This document shows, piece by piece, positions 8,895-18,663 of a DNA stretch of 64,000 nucleotides. The DNA comes from Paracoccus haematequi. Lineage in GTDB: Bacteria; Pseudomonadota; Alphaproteobacteria; Rhodobacterales; Rhodobacteraceae. The stretch's first letter is position 1. Each line of letters begins with the position of its first letter. The stretch lies in contig NZ_UZWE01000014.1 of the NCBI RefSeq assembly GCF_900631945.1, forward strand, positions 1 to 64,000, written 5' to 3'. A program made the translations under genes and the position numbers. Under the pieces are notes generated by a model. The model was given only the letters and a program-made list of their open reading frames with translations, was not told where the DNA came from and made no database searches.

Positions 8895-9215
8895 TCAGAT
8901 CGATTCGTCGATCCAGCTTTTCAGCGCGGCCTTGGGGGCGGCGCCCATGCGGTTCGACACGACCTCTCCGCCCTTGAACAGGAACAGGGCCGGGATGCCG
9001 CGGACGCCCAGGGCGGCGGCCTGTTCGGGGTTTTCATCGACGTTGATCTTCACGATCTTCACGCGGCCCGCATATTCGGCGGACAGTTCTTCCAGGGCCG
9101 GGCCGATCTGCTTGCAGGGGCCGCACCATTCCGCCCAGAAATCCACCACGACCGGGGTGTCGGACTGACGGACTTCGCTGTCGAACTGGTTGTCGTTGAC
9201 ATGCACGGTGGCCAT
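8895..9215 (-). CDS. trxA: Thioredoxin TrxA
   Basis: A 106-residue cytoplasmic thioredoxin. The active site is WCGPC, with redox cysteines C31 and C34 after the FWAEW strand. The cis-Pro loop [12 protein letters not shown] and the conserved length confirm a stand-alone TrxA. It follows addA by 53 bp on the same strand and is closed by its own terminator. Confidence 0.97.
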   Translation of the reverse strand: MATVHVNDNQFDSEVRQSDTPVVVDFWAEWCGPCKQIGPALEELSAEYAGRVKIVKINVDENPEQAAALGVRGIPALFLFKGGEVVSNRMGAAPKAALKSWIDESI

Positions 9216-9268
9216 GCTTTCGCTCCTTCATGGGTGCCGGCGGGAATGCGGCAAGGCAGGTTCTACAG

Positions 9269-12200
9269 CTAGGAAGCCATGGCGCGCCGGTCAAGGGCGG
9301 CCATGACCTGATCCAGGACCGGGTCGGGGATCGGCATCAGGCTGCGGGCGGCGGTCCACAGCACCGCGATCCGCACCGGCCGTCCGGGCCAGATCATCCG
9401 CAGCGCGGCGCGATAGGCGGCCATCTGGCGCAGGATGCCTTCGGGCGTGTCCTCGGGGCGACCGGGGACGACGGCGTTCGATTTATAGTCCACCGCCAGG
9501 ATCCGGTCGTCGGTGACGATCAGCCGGTCGATGGCGCCATGGATCATGCCCAGGCCCGGCAGCGGCGCGGTCAGCGCGACCTCGGACAGGATCTGCGCGC
9601 CGGGACCGGGCGCCATGATCCCGGCCAGGTTGGGGGCGGTGATGACCGCCGCCGCCTCGGCCAGCAGTTCCGCCAGCTCGGCCGCGTCGGGCAGCCCGCC
9701 ATCGGCCCCTGCCAGCAGGGCGCGGGCGCGTTGCGGCCAATCGGCGGGCGGCAGGTGCGGCAGGCGCTCCAGCAGAAGATGCAGGCGGGTGCCGCGCAGC
9801 ATGGCCGCCGTCGGATCGCCGTCCCCGTCCGGGCCGCCGATCACCTTGGCCCCGCCCAGGGCGGTGGCGGCCATTGCCCGCTGGCGCGGCGGCGGCGGCG
9901 GGGCGGGCCGGTCGGACCAGTCGGGGCGGCGCATCTGCGGCGGGGTCGCGCGCGCCAGGCTGACCGGCAGATCGGGCCAGTCGCCGAAGGACAGGCGCTG
10001 CGCGGTGCCGATGCCCTCGATCTGGATGTCGGCGCGGGGCAGGGCGCAGCGTTCGGCGCCGGTGGCGATCATCGAATGCCAAGACTCCAGCCCGGATCCG
10101 CAATCGCCCGCCGCTGCCACGATCAGCCAGCTTTCCGCCCGCGTCATCGCCACATACAGAAGCCGCCGCCGTTCCTGTTCCTGACGCAGTTCAAGATCGG
10201 TGACGGCGTCCGCCACCGGGTCGGGCCGATCGGCGGCGCTGCCGCGCCAGGCGGGCCGGTCGTCCAGGCGGATCAGCGGCTGGCCGCGCCCGGCCCGGCG
10301 CTTGCGGGTTTCCGGCAGGATCACCACCGGGCTTTCCAGCCCCTTCGATCCATGGACCGTCATCACCCGGATCAGCCCGCCGCCGCCGCCCGGCAACTGC
10401 CGCTTGACCTGCACGTCGTCGCGGCCCAGCCAGACCAGGAACCCCGTCAACGAGGGCGTTTCCACCGCGTCATAGGCCAGGGCCTGCGACAGCAATTCGT
10501 CGATGCCGTCCTCGGCCTCGGGGCCAAGGCGGGCAAGCAGGGCGGCGCGGCCGCCGTGGCGCACCAGCAGGCGCGAGATCAGTTCATAGGGCCGCAACTG
10601 GTCGGCCTTGGACATCAGGTCGTTCAGCACCTCGTAGGCCGGGCGATGCGGCGACGCGCGCAGCCGTTGCCACAGGAATTCCCGGCCGCGCCCCGCCGCC
10701 AGGCGATACAGGTCGTCCTCGGTCAGCCCGAACAGGGGGGACCGCAGGATCGCGGCCAGGCACAGGTCGTCCTCGGGGGTCGAGACCACCGACAGCGTGG
10801 CGGTGATGTCGCGCACCGCCAGTTCGGCGGCCAGCTTCAGCCGGTCGGCGCCCGCCACGGGCAGGCCCGCTGCCTTCAATTCGCGGATCAGGTCGTCGAA
10901 CAGCCCGGCCCGGCGCTGCACCAGGATCTGGATGTCGCCCGGCCCGATGGCGCGGATCTGGCCGGTCTTGGCGTCGGTGATGGGCGTGCCGATGATGGCC
11001 CCGACCTCGCGCGCCACCGCACGGGCCAGTTGCGTGTCGGCGGCGTTTTCGGCGGGGGCGTCCACCGGCGTCGTCCAGTCGCCGCGGTCGGGCTTGTCGG
11101 GTTCCGGCAGCGGCGGCCAGATGTCCACGCGGCCGGGCAGCCCGTCCCGGAAGGCGATGTGGCGGGGCGGGTCGCCCAACCCTTCGGCCGCGTCGCCCTG
11201 GAACACCGTATCCACCAGCGACAGGATCGCCGGGGATGACCGGAACGAATGGGCCAGCCCGCGCTGCTGCATGGGCTGGGCCACGGCCTCGAAATCCTGG
11301 CGAAAGCGGTCGCGCATCGATTCGAAGACCGCGATGTCGGCGCCCTGGAAGGAATAGATCGACTGCTTCGGATCGCCCACCACGAACAGGGTGCGCGGCC
11401 GGTCATGCGCGCCCTGACCGCTTGTGAATTCGTCGGTCAGCCGCCGGATCACCCGCCACTGTTCGGGGCTGGTGTCCTGCGCCTCGTCCACCAGGATGTG
11501 GTCGATGCCGCCGTCCAGCCGCCACAGAACCCATTGCGCCATGCTGGATTCCTCCAGCAGTTCGGCGGTGCGGCGGATCAGGTCGTCGAAATCCAGCCAG
11601 CCCTGCGCGGATTTTTCCACCGCCACCAGCCGGGTGAACCTGTGCGCGAAGCGGTGCAGGGCCAGGGTCTTCTGCGCCAGCGTCAGGCCCAGGGCCAAGG
11701 GGCGCGCATCGGCCACGCGGGCCATCAGCGCGTCCAGATCGGCCATGAAGGGGGCGCAGGCGCCCTGGCGCAGCGCCTTGGTCGGGATATCGCCGATCTT
11801 GGGACCGAAGGGGGACTTGGCGGTCGCGCCGAACAGCAGGCATTTGCACAGCAGATGCAGGTCGGCCAGGCCCGGTTCGCGCCAGTTGCCCTGGGCAAGC
11901 TGTTCGGCCAGCTTGCTGTCCTTGGCGCCGCTGCGCGACAGGATCGGGATCAGCGCGCCCAGCAGGTCGCCCTCGGCCCCGTCGAAGGCGCGGGCCAGCA
12001 GCGCCGCCTGATCCAGCCCCGGCGGCAGGCCGAAGGACCGCCAGATCGACGCGGGATCGGGATCGCGGGCGAAATCGGCCTCGGACAGGCCGGACAGGAA
12101 TCCGTCCAGGTCGTTGCCCGAGACAAGCGAGGTCAGGTCGCGGATCGCCGGATCGCCGTCGGCGGCCATCCGGTCCAGGATCTGCGCGCGCAGCACGCGG

Positions 12201-12640
12201 GCCGAGCGGTCGTCCAGTTCCCGGAACCCCATCGGCACGCCCGCCTCCAGCGGGAAGCGGCGCAGCAGGGCCGCGCAGAAGCTGTGGATGGTCTGGACCT
12301 TCAGCCCGCCCGGCGTCTCGATGGCGCGGGCGAACAGGCGGCGCGCTTCGGCCAGGTCGGGCTCGCGGTCCTCGCCCAGTTCGGCCAGTTCGCGGCGCAG
12401 ATCGTCCTCGGGCAGCATCGCCCATTGGCCCAGGCGGCGCAGAAGACGGTTCTGCATCTCGGTCGCGGCGGCCTTGGTATAGGTCAGGCACAGGATGCGT
12501 TCGGGCGCCGTCCCCGCCAGCAGCAGCCGCGCCACCCGGTCGGTCAGCACGCGGGTCTTGCCCGACCCGGCATTGGCCGTCAGCCAGGTAGAGCGCAGCG
12601 GATCGGCCGCGGCGATCTGGTTCAGGCTGGCCTCATTCAT
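9269..12640 (-). CDS. addA: AddA helicase-nuclease subunit
   Basis: A 1123-residue UvrD-type helicase and RecB-family nuclease, which with AddB processes double-strand ends for recombination. Walker A (ANAGSGKT) lies at 22-29. Helicase motifs DEAQDTSPEQW and GDPKQSIYSFQGAD follow, then the C-terminal GSKGLE and MTRAE-type motifs. The terminal nuclease domain has LAVDYKSN. An in-frame extension reaches 12736, but the ATG at 12640 overlaps the addB stop by 8 bp and starts the family N-terminus. Confidence 0.95.
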   Translation of the reverse strand: MNEASLNQIAAADPLRSTWLTANAGSGKTRVLTDRVARLLLAGTAPERILCLTYTKAAATEMQNRLLRRLGQWAMLPEDDLRRELAELGEDREPDLAEARRLFARAIETPGGLKVQTIHSFCAALLRRFPLEAGVPMGFRELDDRSARVLRAQILDRMAADGDPAIRDLTSLVSGNDLDGFLSGLSEADFARDPDPASIWRSFGLPPGLDQAALLARAFDGAEGDLLGALIPILSRSGAKDSKLAEQLAQGNWREPGLADLHLLCKCLLFGATAKSPFGPKIGDIPTKALRQGACAPFMADLDALMARVADARPLALGLTLAQKTLALHRFAHRFTRLVAVEKSAQGWLDFDDLIRRTAELLEESSMAQWVLWRLDGGIDHILVDEAQDTSPEQWRVIRRLTDEFTSGQGAHDRPRTLFVVGDPKQSIYSFQGADIAVFESMRDRFRQDFEAVAQPMQQRGLAHSFRSSPAILSLVDTVFQGDAAEGLGDPPRHIAFRDGLPGRVDIWPPLPEPDKPDRGDWTTPVDAPAENAADTQLARAVAREVGAIIGTPITDAKTGQIRAIGPGDIQILVQRRAGLFDDLIRELKAAGLPVAGADRLKLAAELAVRDITATLSVVSTPEDDLCLAAILRSPLFGLTEDDLYRLAAGRGREFLWQRLRASPHRPAYEVLNDLMSKADQLRPYELISRLLVRHGGRAALLARLGPEAEDGIDELLSQALAYDAVETPSLTGFLVWLGRDDVQVKRQLPGGGGGLIRVMTVHGSKGLESPVVILPETRKRRAGRGQPLIRLDDRPAWRGSAADRPDPVADAVTDLELRQEQERRRLLYVAMTRAESWLIVAAAGDCGSGLESWHSMIATGAERCALPRADIQIEGIGTAQRLSFGDWPDLPVSLARATPPQMRRPDWSDRPAPPPPPRQRAMAATALGGAKVIGGPDGDGDPTAAMLRGTRLHLLLERLPHLPPADWPQRARALLAGADGGLPDAAELAELLAEAAAVITAPNLAGIMAPGPGAQILSEVALTAPLPGLGMIHGAIDRLIVTDDRILAVDYKSNAVVPGRPEDTPEGILRQMAAYRAALRMIWPGRPVRIAVLWTAARSLMPIPDPVLDQVMAALDRRAMAS

Positions 12641-15593
12641 GCCCATTCCCCTGTTCGACCCCGACCTTTTCCACATGCGGCGCATCGGCCAGCGACCATT
12701 CGCCGAACCGCGCCAGATGATCGTAATCGCCCGCATAGCTGGTCTGTTCGGGCGCCCGCATCGAGGTGAAGCCCGTGTCCCCCGCCAGATAGGCCGCGAT
12801 CAGCCGCACGAAGCCTTCCCAGTTCTCGTCCTCCAGGTCGGGGGAATGTTCGCGGATCTGGGTCTCGCCCTCTCCTCCCAGCTGGATATAGCGGATGCCC
12901 GCGACATCGACCGGGCCAATCGCGTCGAAGCCGCCGCGCCGGGCCATCGCGGCTTCCAGGATCAACTGCTTGTCGAAAGCCGCGATCTGCTTGTCGGTGG
13001 GCGGCTTGCCGGATTTGTAGTCATAGATCATCACCCGCCCGTCATGCAGCAGGTCGATCCGGTCGGGCTTGGCGGTCAGGATGAAGTCCATCCCCCCCAG
13101 GGCCACCTTGCCGCGCGTTTCGACGATCACCGGGCGACCCTCGGCCAGGCGGACCAGTTCGTCGGCGACGATCCGGTCGGCGATCCGCTCCATCCGCGCG
13201 GCCCAGAAGGCGCGGGCGGCGGGCCAGGGCACGTCGCGTTCCAGGATCGCGGCGGTCAGGGCCAGGAACCGGGCCTTCAGCGCCGCGTGGGTCATGCCGG
13301 GATCCGGCCTGGTGCCCAGCCAGGCCTCGACGATGGAATGCAGCGTCTGGCCGCGCAGGGCGGCATCGGGTTCGGGACGCAGCGCGGGAAGCGGGCGCAG
13401 GCCCAGGACGCGCTTGGCATAGACCGCATAGGGGTCGCGGATCAGCAGCGACACATCCGTCACCGGCAGGTCGCGGAAGGGCGGCGCGGGCGGGATCGGC
13501 GCGGGCCGGGGGCAGGGCGGCAGCGCGCGCGCGGGCCGGGACACCGCCGCGGCCAGGGCCAGCCAGGCATCGCCCCGCGCCCGCATCGCCGCAAGCGCCT
13601 GCGGCCCGCTGCGTTCGGGCAGCCCGCCCATCAGGTTGGTCAGCCGGTTCAGCCAGCGCGAGGGGATCGTTTCCGCCTCGGCATCGCGGCGGGCGCGGGT
13701 CAGGATCACCTGGTCCAGGCCCATCGCCTGCTGGAAGTCATGCGCGGCCAGACCGATCTGGCGTTCCGGCAGCGGCAGCCCGGCGGCCAGCCGCATCTGC
13801 CGCGACAGCCAGGGATCGGGCGTCAGTTGCTGGGGCCAGCCGCCTTCGTTCAGGCCCGACAGGATCACCAGGCCGTGGCCGACGATCCGCGCCTCTCGCG
13901 GGCCGCGGATATGCAGGTAATGGGCGTCGCCGTCGATCCGCACGGATTGCTGGTGCAGTTCGTCCAGCAGCAGGGCGCAGAAATCCTGCGCGCCCAGATC
14001 CGGGCCTTGGGCCGCGTGTTCCGCCAGATGATCCATGGTCGATCGCAGCAGCGCGCCCTCTCGCTCCTGCCACAGCCGGGATGCGGCGGCATCGCCGCCC
14101 GGTCCTGCGGCAAGCGCGTCGGCCAGGCGGATCAGGTCGCGCAGCCGGTCGGGCAGGGGACGGGGCGCGCGGTCCTGGGCCAGCGGCGTGATCCGGTCCA
14201 GCATGTCGGCCAGCCATTCCGCCCAGGTCTTGCGCAGCGCGTCGCCCCTGGAGGCCCAGTTGCGCAGGCATTCGCCGTCCGGGAAGGCCGGGCCGTTGCG
14301 GCGCAGTTCCAGTTCCAGGTCGCGGGCCAGCAGCCGCGCCTCGTTCGCGCCCACCAGGGGCGATCCGGTCAGGGCCAGCGGATGCTTCAGCAGCACCAGC
14401 AGGCGGTCGATGCTCAGCGTCTCGCCGAACAGGGCGGCGATCTGGCGCAGGAACAACCCGTGCCCGGTCAGCGACAGGGGCTGGCCCGCGCTTTCGTCCG
14501 GGCACAGCCGCCAGCGGTCCAGGGCGGCGCTGACCCGCCGGATCAGGTTGCCGTCCGCCGCGATCAGCGTGGCGGGGGCGTGGCGTTCGGCGGCGTCGCG
14601 CAGGATCAGGGCGATCACCTCGGCCTCTTGCCCCGGCTGCTCGGTCTCGATCAGGGTCAGCCCCTCGGTCGGCGCGATCAGGTCGGGCAGGCGCGGGCCT
14701 TCGGCGATCCACTGGTCGGTGACGGGCGCGGGGCGCAGCGCCAGCGATACCAGCCGGTTGCGCGCGGGCACCGGCGGCGGGGTGGCGGTCCAGCGGGCCG
14801 GGCGGCCCAGGGCGCGGATCAGGGGCGCGAAACGAGCCTGGGGATGATCCTCGGACGCGTGGTCCAAACCGTCCCAGACCGATTGGGGCTGGTCGAAATC
14901 GAAGCCCGGCAGCACCACCGCGCCCTCGGGCAGGCTGGCCACCGCCTGCATGAACAGCCGCGTGGCGCCGTGCGATCCGGTCGATCCGGCGACGATCACC
15001 GGCCCGTCGGGCAGGCCCACGCCCCGCGACCAGTCGTGCAGCAGGGTTTCCGCCGCCAGCCTCTGGCGCGCGGCCCGGTCCATCGGCGGGCCGGCCAGGT
15101 GGAACCGCGCGGCGATGCGCAGGAAGACCAGGGCGTTCTGCCAGTGCCGGGCGTGATCGCCGGTGTCGATGCCTTCCAGCGCGTCGGGGGCCAGGCCCTC
15201 GGACTGCATTTCCTGCATCAGATCGGCCAGCGACCGGGCAAGCGCCGCGATGGAATGGCCCGATGCCAGATCCGGCCGCGTCCTCAGCAGCCCCGCCACC
15301 AGCCGGGCCAGTTGCAGCCGCCGGGCCAGGGGCGCGGCCTCGGGCTGGTCCAGCAGCGAAGGGATGTCCAGGTTCGTGACCGGCAGAAGGCGCGGCAGCA
15401 GCAGCGGGCCGCGCAGGTCGAAGGCGCATTTCAGTTCCGCAAGCGTGCGCGCGGCATTGGCATAGATGGTGACGCGGGCCATCGCCTCGGGCGGCTGTCC
15501 GGCCATGCGGTCCAGGAAGCCCGTCACGAATTCATGGGCGAAATCGACGCCCGGCGGCAGGGCGAAAAGGCCGCGGAAGGCAGGCTCACGCAT
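12633..15593 (-). CDS. addB: AddB exonuclease subunit
   Basis: A 986-residue AddB of the alphaproteobacterial type, partner of AddA. The N-terminal helicase-like part lacks a clear active Walker A. The C-terminal RecB-type nuclease motif is present as IYDYKSGKPP, with upstream GLNEGGWP typical of AddB. The stop overlaps addA, and the start overlaps the end of the MurU-like gene by 8 bp. The run from the TsaE fusion through addA is thus one tightly coupled operon. Confidence 0.94.
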   Translation of the reverse strand: MREPAFRGLFALPPGVDFAHEFVTGFLDRMAGQPPEAMARVTIYANAARTLAELKCAFDLRGPLLLPRLLPVTNLDIPSLLDQPEAAPLARRLQLARLVAGLLRTRPDLASGHSIAALARSLADLMQEMQSEGLAPDALEGIDTGDHARHWQNALVFLRIAARFHLAGPPMDRAARQRLAAETLLHDWSRGVGLPDGPVIVAGSTGSHGATRLFMQAVASLPEGAVVLPGFDFDQPQSVWDGLDHASEDHPQARFAPLIRALGRPARWTATPPPVPARNRLVSLALRPAPVTDQWIAEGPRLPDLIAPTEGLTLIETEQPGQEAEVIALILRDAAERHAPATLIAADGNLIRRVSAALDRWRLCPDESAGQPLSLTGHGLFLRQIAALFGETLSIDRLLVLLKHPLALTGSPLVGANEARLLARDLELELRRNGPAFPDGECLRNWASRGDALRKTWAEWLADMLDRITPLAQDRAPRPLPDRLRDLIRLADALAAGPGGDAAASRLWQEREGALLRSTMDHLAEHAAQGPDLGAQDFCALLLDELHQQSVRIDGDAHYLHIRGPREARIVGHGLVILSGLNEGGWPQQLTPDPWLSRQMRLAAGLPLPERQIGLAAHDFQQAMGLDQVILTRARRDAEAETIPSRWLNRLTNLMGGLPERSGPQALAAMRARGDAWLALAAAVSRPARALPPCPRPAPIPPAPPFRDLPVTDVSLLIRDPYAVYAKRVLGLRPLPALRPEPDAALRGQTLHSIVEAWLGTRPDPGMTHAALKARFLALTAAILERDVPWPAARAFWAARMERIADRIVADELVRLAEGRPVIVETRGKVALGGMDFILTAKPDRIDLLHDGRVMIYDYKSGKPPTDKQIAAFDKQLILEAAMARRGGFDAIGPVDVAGIRYIQLGGEGETQIREHSPDLEDENWEGFVRLIAAYLAGDTGFTSMRAPEQTSYAGDYDHLARFGEWSLADAPHVEKVGVEQGNGHE

Positions 15594-16254
15594 CCAGCAT
15601 CGCCTCGGCCAGGGGGATCGCCTGGGGATAGCCCACGTCGCACCAGCCGCCGGGATGGGCGATGCCGAAGGCCCGGCCCTCGGCGATCAGCAGATCCCAC
15701 AGCCGGTTCAGCGAAAAGGCGGCATCGGGGATCCGGGCCAGCCGGTCGGGGCGGATGATCTGCGCGCCGCCATAGACGAAATCGCCCCGGCGGCTGATCC
15801 GGCCCGCCGCATCCAGGCTGAAATCGCCGGCCCCCTGCCGCCCGGTGGCCCGGTCCAGCGGCACCAGCATCAGCAGCGCCTCCATCTCGTCGCGCCAGGC
15901 GGCGTTCAGGGCGGCCAGCGGGTTCGGCCCGGTCCAGACCACATCGGGGTTCAGCGTCATCACCGGGCCTTGTCCCAGCAGAGGCAGCGCCTGGCGCAGA
16001 CCGCCGCCGGTGTCCAGGATCGTGCCCGGTTCGTCGCTGATCGCCACGTCGCGATCCGCCAGATGCGCGGCGATCTGGTCCCCCAGGTAATGCGTGTTCA
16101 CGACCACCGGCCCTGCCCCGGCGTCTCGGCCCAGATCCAGCGCCCGGTCCAGCAGGGTGCGGCCCGCCACCGGGATCAGCGGCTTGGGCAGGCTGTCGGT
16201 CAGCGGCCGCATCCGCGTGCCAAGCCCGGCGGCAAAGATCATCAGCGGGCGCAT
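15586..16254 (-). CDS. MurU-like sugar-1-phosphate nucleotidyltransferase
   Basis: A 222-residue NTP_transferase-family protein. The N-terminus MIFAAGLGTRMRPLT contains the nucleotide-binding loop GLGTRMRP, followed by PKPLIPVAGRTLLD and the metal-binding LNPDVVW. It resembles MurU, the N-acetylmuramate-1-phosphate uridylyltransferase of the peptidoglycan recycling bypass. It overlaps the TsaE-kinase fusion by 13 bp, and the kinase half resembles AmgK, MurU's usual partner. The start at 16254 is chosen by homology. Activity on N-acetylmuramate-1-phosphate is inferred from this pairing. Confidence 0.85.
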   Translation of the reverse strand: MRPLMIFAAGLGTRMRPLTDSLPKPLIPVAGRTLLDRALDLGRDAGAGPVVVNTHYLGDQIAAHLADRDVAISDEPGTILDTGGGLRQALPLLGQGPVMTLNPDVVWTGPNPLAALNAAWRDEMEALLMLVPLDRATGRQGAGDFSLDAAGRISRRGDFVYGGAQIIRPDRLARIPDAAFSLNRLWDLLIAEGRAFGIAHPGGWCDVGYPQAIPLAEAMLDA

Positions 16255-17639
16255 CGGGCGCGGATCCTTTCGATGACGGCGGCGTCCGGGGCGGGCAGTG
16301 CGGCGACCGCCCGCGCCAGGGGCGCAAGCGCGGGATGGGCCAGGTTGCGCTGCACATGGCCCCAGACGCGCGGCATGAAATCCAGATAGCGCGGCTTGCC
16401 GTCGCGGATGCACAGCCGGGTGAAGATTCCCAGGATCCGCAGGTTCCGCTGCGCCCCCAGCAGCGCATAGGCGGCGCGGAAGCGGTCCGGGTCCAGCCCG
16501 GACGCGGCCAGATAGCGGCTGACGCAGGCGGCCTCGATGCCGGGGTCCACGTCGCGCCGCGCGTCTTGCAGCGCCGAAACCAGATCATAGGCGGGATGGC
16601 AGGACACCGCGTCCTGATAGTCGATCAGGCCCAGCGGCGCCTCGCCCCGCCAGATCAGGTTCTCGGCATGGAAGTCGCGCAGGGCCAGCACCGGGGGAAT
16701 GTCGGCGGCAAGGTCGGCATGAAGCCGGTCGATCAGGGGGGCGATGTCGTGGCCGCCCGTCGCGCCCGCCGCCTGGGGATACCACTCGGCGAACAGGCCC
16801 GCCTGGTCGGCCAGGGCCGGCCCGTCCAGGGCGGCCACGAAATCCGGCACCGGATGGCGGTGCAGATCGACCAGCAGATCCGCGATCCGATCATAGATCG
16901 CGGGCGCCAGCGCCGGGTCGCGTTCCAGCACGCGGGCCACCAGATCGTCGCCCAGATCCTGGACCAGCAGCAGCCCGGCCGGATCCTGCGCCAGGATCGC
17001 GGGCGCGCCGAAGCCGTGGCCGCGCAGCCAGCCGGTCATCGCCACGAAGGGCGTGCAGGCGCCCGAGGGATCGTCCATCAGCACCGCGCGGCCCTGCGCC
17101 GCCTCCAGCCGGAAATAGAGCCTGGCCGAGGCGTCGCCCGCCAGCGGCAGGATCCGCGCATCCCCCCATCCCGCCTGCGCCACGAACCCCGCGCGGGCGG
17201 CAATGCGGGCGGCGTCCGGGGCGATCAGGGTGATGTCGCGCAGATCCGGGTCATCCTGGGCGGCGATGCTGATGGTGATCGCGCCGTCCGGCAGGCGTTC
17301 CAGCCGGTCGGGCCATTCGATCAGGCAGATGGCCTCTGTCAGCGCCTCGTCCAGGCCCAGTTCGGCCAGTTCGGACGGATCGGTCAGGCGATACAGGTCG
17401 GCGTGCCAGATCTCGGTGCCCAGGGGGTCGTCATAGGTCTGGACCAGCGTGAAGGTCGGGCTGGGCACGTCTTCGGCCGCGTCACCCTGGCGGGCGCGGA
17501 TGAAGGCGCGGGCGAAATGGGTCTTGCCCGCCCCCACCGGCCCGTCCAGCAGGATCGTGTCGCCGGGCCGCGCCGTGGCGGCCAGCGTCCGCGCCAGGGC
17601 GGCGGTCAGGTCTTGGTCTGCGGTCAGGCGCGTCGTCAT
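16242..17639 (-). CDS. tsaE: Fusion of TsaE ATPase and AmgK-like sugar kinase
   Basis: A 465-residue fusion. Residues 1 to about 145 are TsaE, the ATPase that supports t6A37 tRNA modification: Walker A DGPVGAGKT (32-40), PSPTFTLVQTYD and WHADLYRL. Residues from about 155 on form an aminoglycoside-phosphotransferase-like kinase with LRDFHAENLIW (about 320-330) and IDYQDA (339-344). This matches AmgK, which phosphorylates N-acetylmuramate and N-acetylglucosamine. There is no stop or frameshift between the halves. The kinase assignment is strengthened by the overlapping MurU-like gene. Confidence 0.88.
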   Translation of the reverse strand: MTTRLTADQDLTAALARTLAATARPGDTILLDGPVGAGKTHFARAFIRARQGDAAEDVPSPTFTLVQTYDDPLGTEIWHADLYRLTDPSELAELGLDEALTEAICLIEWPDRLERLPDGAITISIAAQDDPDLRDITLIAPDAARIAARAGFVAQAGWGDARILPLAGDASARLYFRLEAAQGRAVLMDDPSGACTPFVAMTGWLRGHGFGAPAILAQDPAGLLLVQDLGDDLVARVLERDPALAPAIYDRIADLLVDLHRHPVPDFVAALDGPALADQAGLFAEWYPQAAGATGGHDIAPLIDRLHADLAADIPPVLALRDFHAENLIWRGEAPLGLIDYQDAVSCHPAYDLVSALQDARRDVDPGIEAACVSRYLAASGLDPDRFRAAYALLGAQRNLRILGIFTRLCIRDGKPRYLDFMPRVWGHVQRNLAHPALAPLARAVAALPAPDAAVIERIRARCAR

Positions 17640-17747
17640 GGGGCCGTTCTAGCCGCTTCGGCGGGCGGGGGGAACCATCCGTGAACGGACCCCGGTGGCC
17701 TTTGGCGCCGAACCGGCTAGACTGCGCCGGACAGAACGGAGGCCCCG

Positions 17748-18350
17748 ATGTTGCGCACAACCCTTGCCCTGACCCTTGCCCTGGCCGGTCCCGCCGCCGC
17801 GACGCAGGAATACATCCTGCCCACCCTGTTCGACGTGGCGGGCGTCGCCACGGGGGATGTCCTGAACATCCGGGCCGAACCGAACGCCCAGGCGACGATC
17901 ATCGGCACCCTGGCCCCCGACGCCCGACGGATCGAGGTTGTCGAGGAACGGCGCGGCTGGGGCCGGGTCAACACGGCCGAGGCGTCGGGCTGGGTTTCCA
18001 TGCGCTATCTGGCCTATCGCACCGATGTCTGGCAGCCGGGCGCGCTGCCCGCCGGTTTCCGCTGCCTGGGGACAGAGCCGTTCTGGGACGCGAGGCCGGA
18101 AGCGGGCGACCTGGTCCTGCGCAGCCCCGAGGATCAGGCGGGCGACCGCCGCCCCGTTCAGACCGTGCTGGATACGGGCATCTTCCGCGATCCCGCGCGG
18201 GTGGTCGTGGCACGGGACGTGACGCTGTTTGCCCAGCCGCAGATCTGTTCGGACGGCATGTCGGACCGGCTGTTCGGCCTGTCCGCGACGATCGTGCTGC
18301 ATGGCGACCAGCCCAGGCTGCTGTCGGGCTGCTGCACGATCCAGCCCTGA
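17748..18350 (+). CDS. Exported SH3-domain protein
   Basis: A 200-residue protein with a signal peptide (about 1-19, ending AAAT). A bacterial SH3 domain covers about residues 30-90 (VLNIRAEPNAQATIIGTL, then GWVSMRYL). A C-terminal segment with GFRCLGTEPFWD resembles the COG3650-like periplasmic/lipoprotein domain. Cysteines in CLGTEPFW and SGCCTI may form disulfides. A cell-wall or envelope role is plausible but unproven. It is divergent from the TsaE fusion. Confidence 0.7.
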   Translation: MLRTTLALTLALAGPAAATQEYILPTLFDVAGVATGDVLNIRAEPNAQATIIGTLAPDARRIEVVEERRGWGRVNTAEASGWVSMRYLAYRTDVWQPGALPAGFRCLGTEPFWDARPEAGDLVLRSPEDQAGDRRPVQTVLDTGIFRDPARVVVARDVTLFAQPQICSDGMSDRLFGLSATIVLHGDQPRLLSGCCTIQP

Positions 18351-18663
18351 CAGGCCCGCCCTGTCATGGTTGCGGAGCGTGGCGGGGATGACGGCCCTTG
18401 TTCTGGTCGCCGCAAGGCGCTTCGCAGGCTGTTCGCGTCCGATCCCCTGTCGGCGGGCAGGTGGCGCGGTGCGGGACATCCGTCCAGAAGCGCCGGGACG
18501 GCAGAGATGTCGGCCTTGTTGCCATCGTGTCGATCTTTGGGCCGTGTCGTCAGCCTGTCCGATCGCAGCCCGCCGGTCGGCGGATGGGCGCGGCAGCCCG
18601 GTTTTTTCTTGACCTGGCCCGCAGCCGGTCCATCATTCCCGGACCCAGCGAATGAGGCCAGGG
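18351..18663 (+). promoter_or_regulatory. Intergenic region before iorA
   Basis: No convincing gene is seen in these 313 bp. A T-rich run is followed by TTGACC at about 18609, a possible -35 element, some 55 bp before the iorA start. No good -10 hexamer was found. The stretch keeps the GC-rich composition of its neighbours. Confidence 0.3.

Noticed and set aside
12495-15758. A very long open frame (1087 codons) on the plus strand
   Set aside because: It runs antisense to addB, has Gln/Arg/Gly-rich composition without motifs, and reflects codon bias at high GC. addB on the minus strand has clear nuclease motifs.
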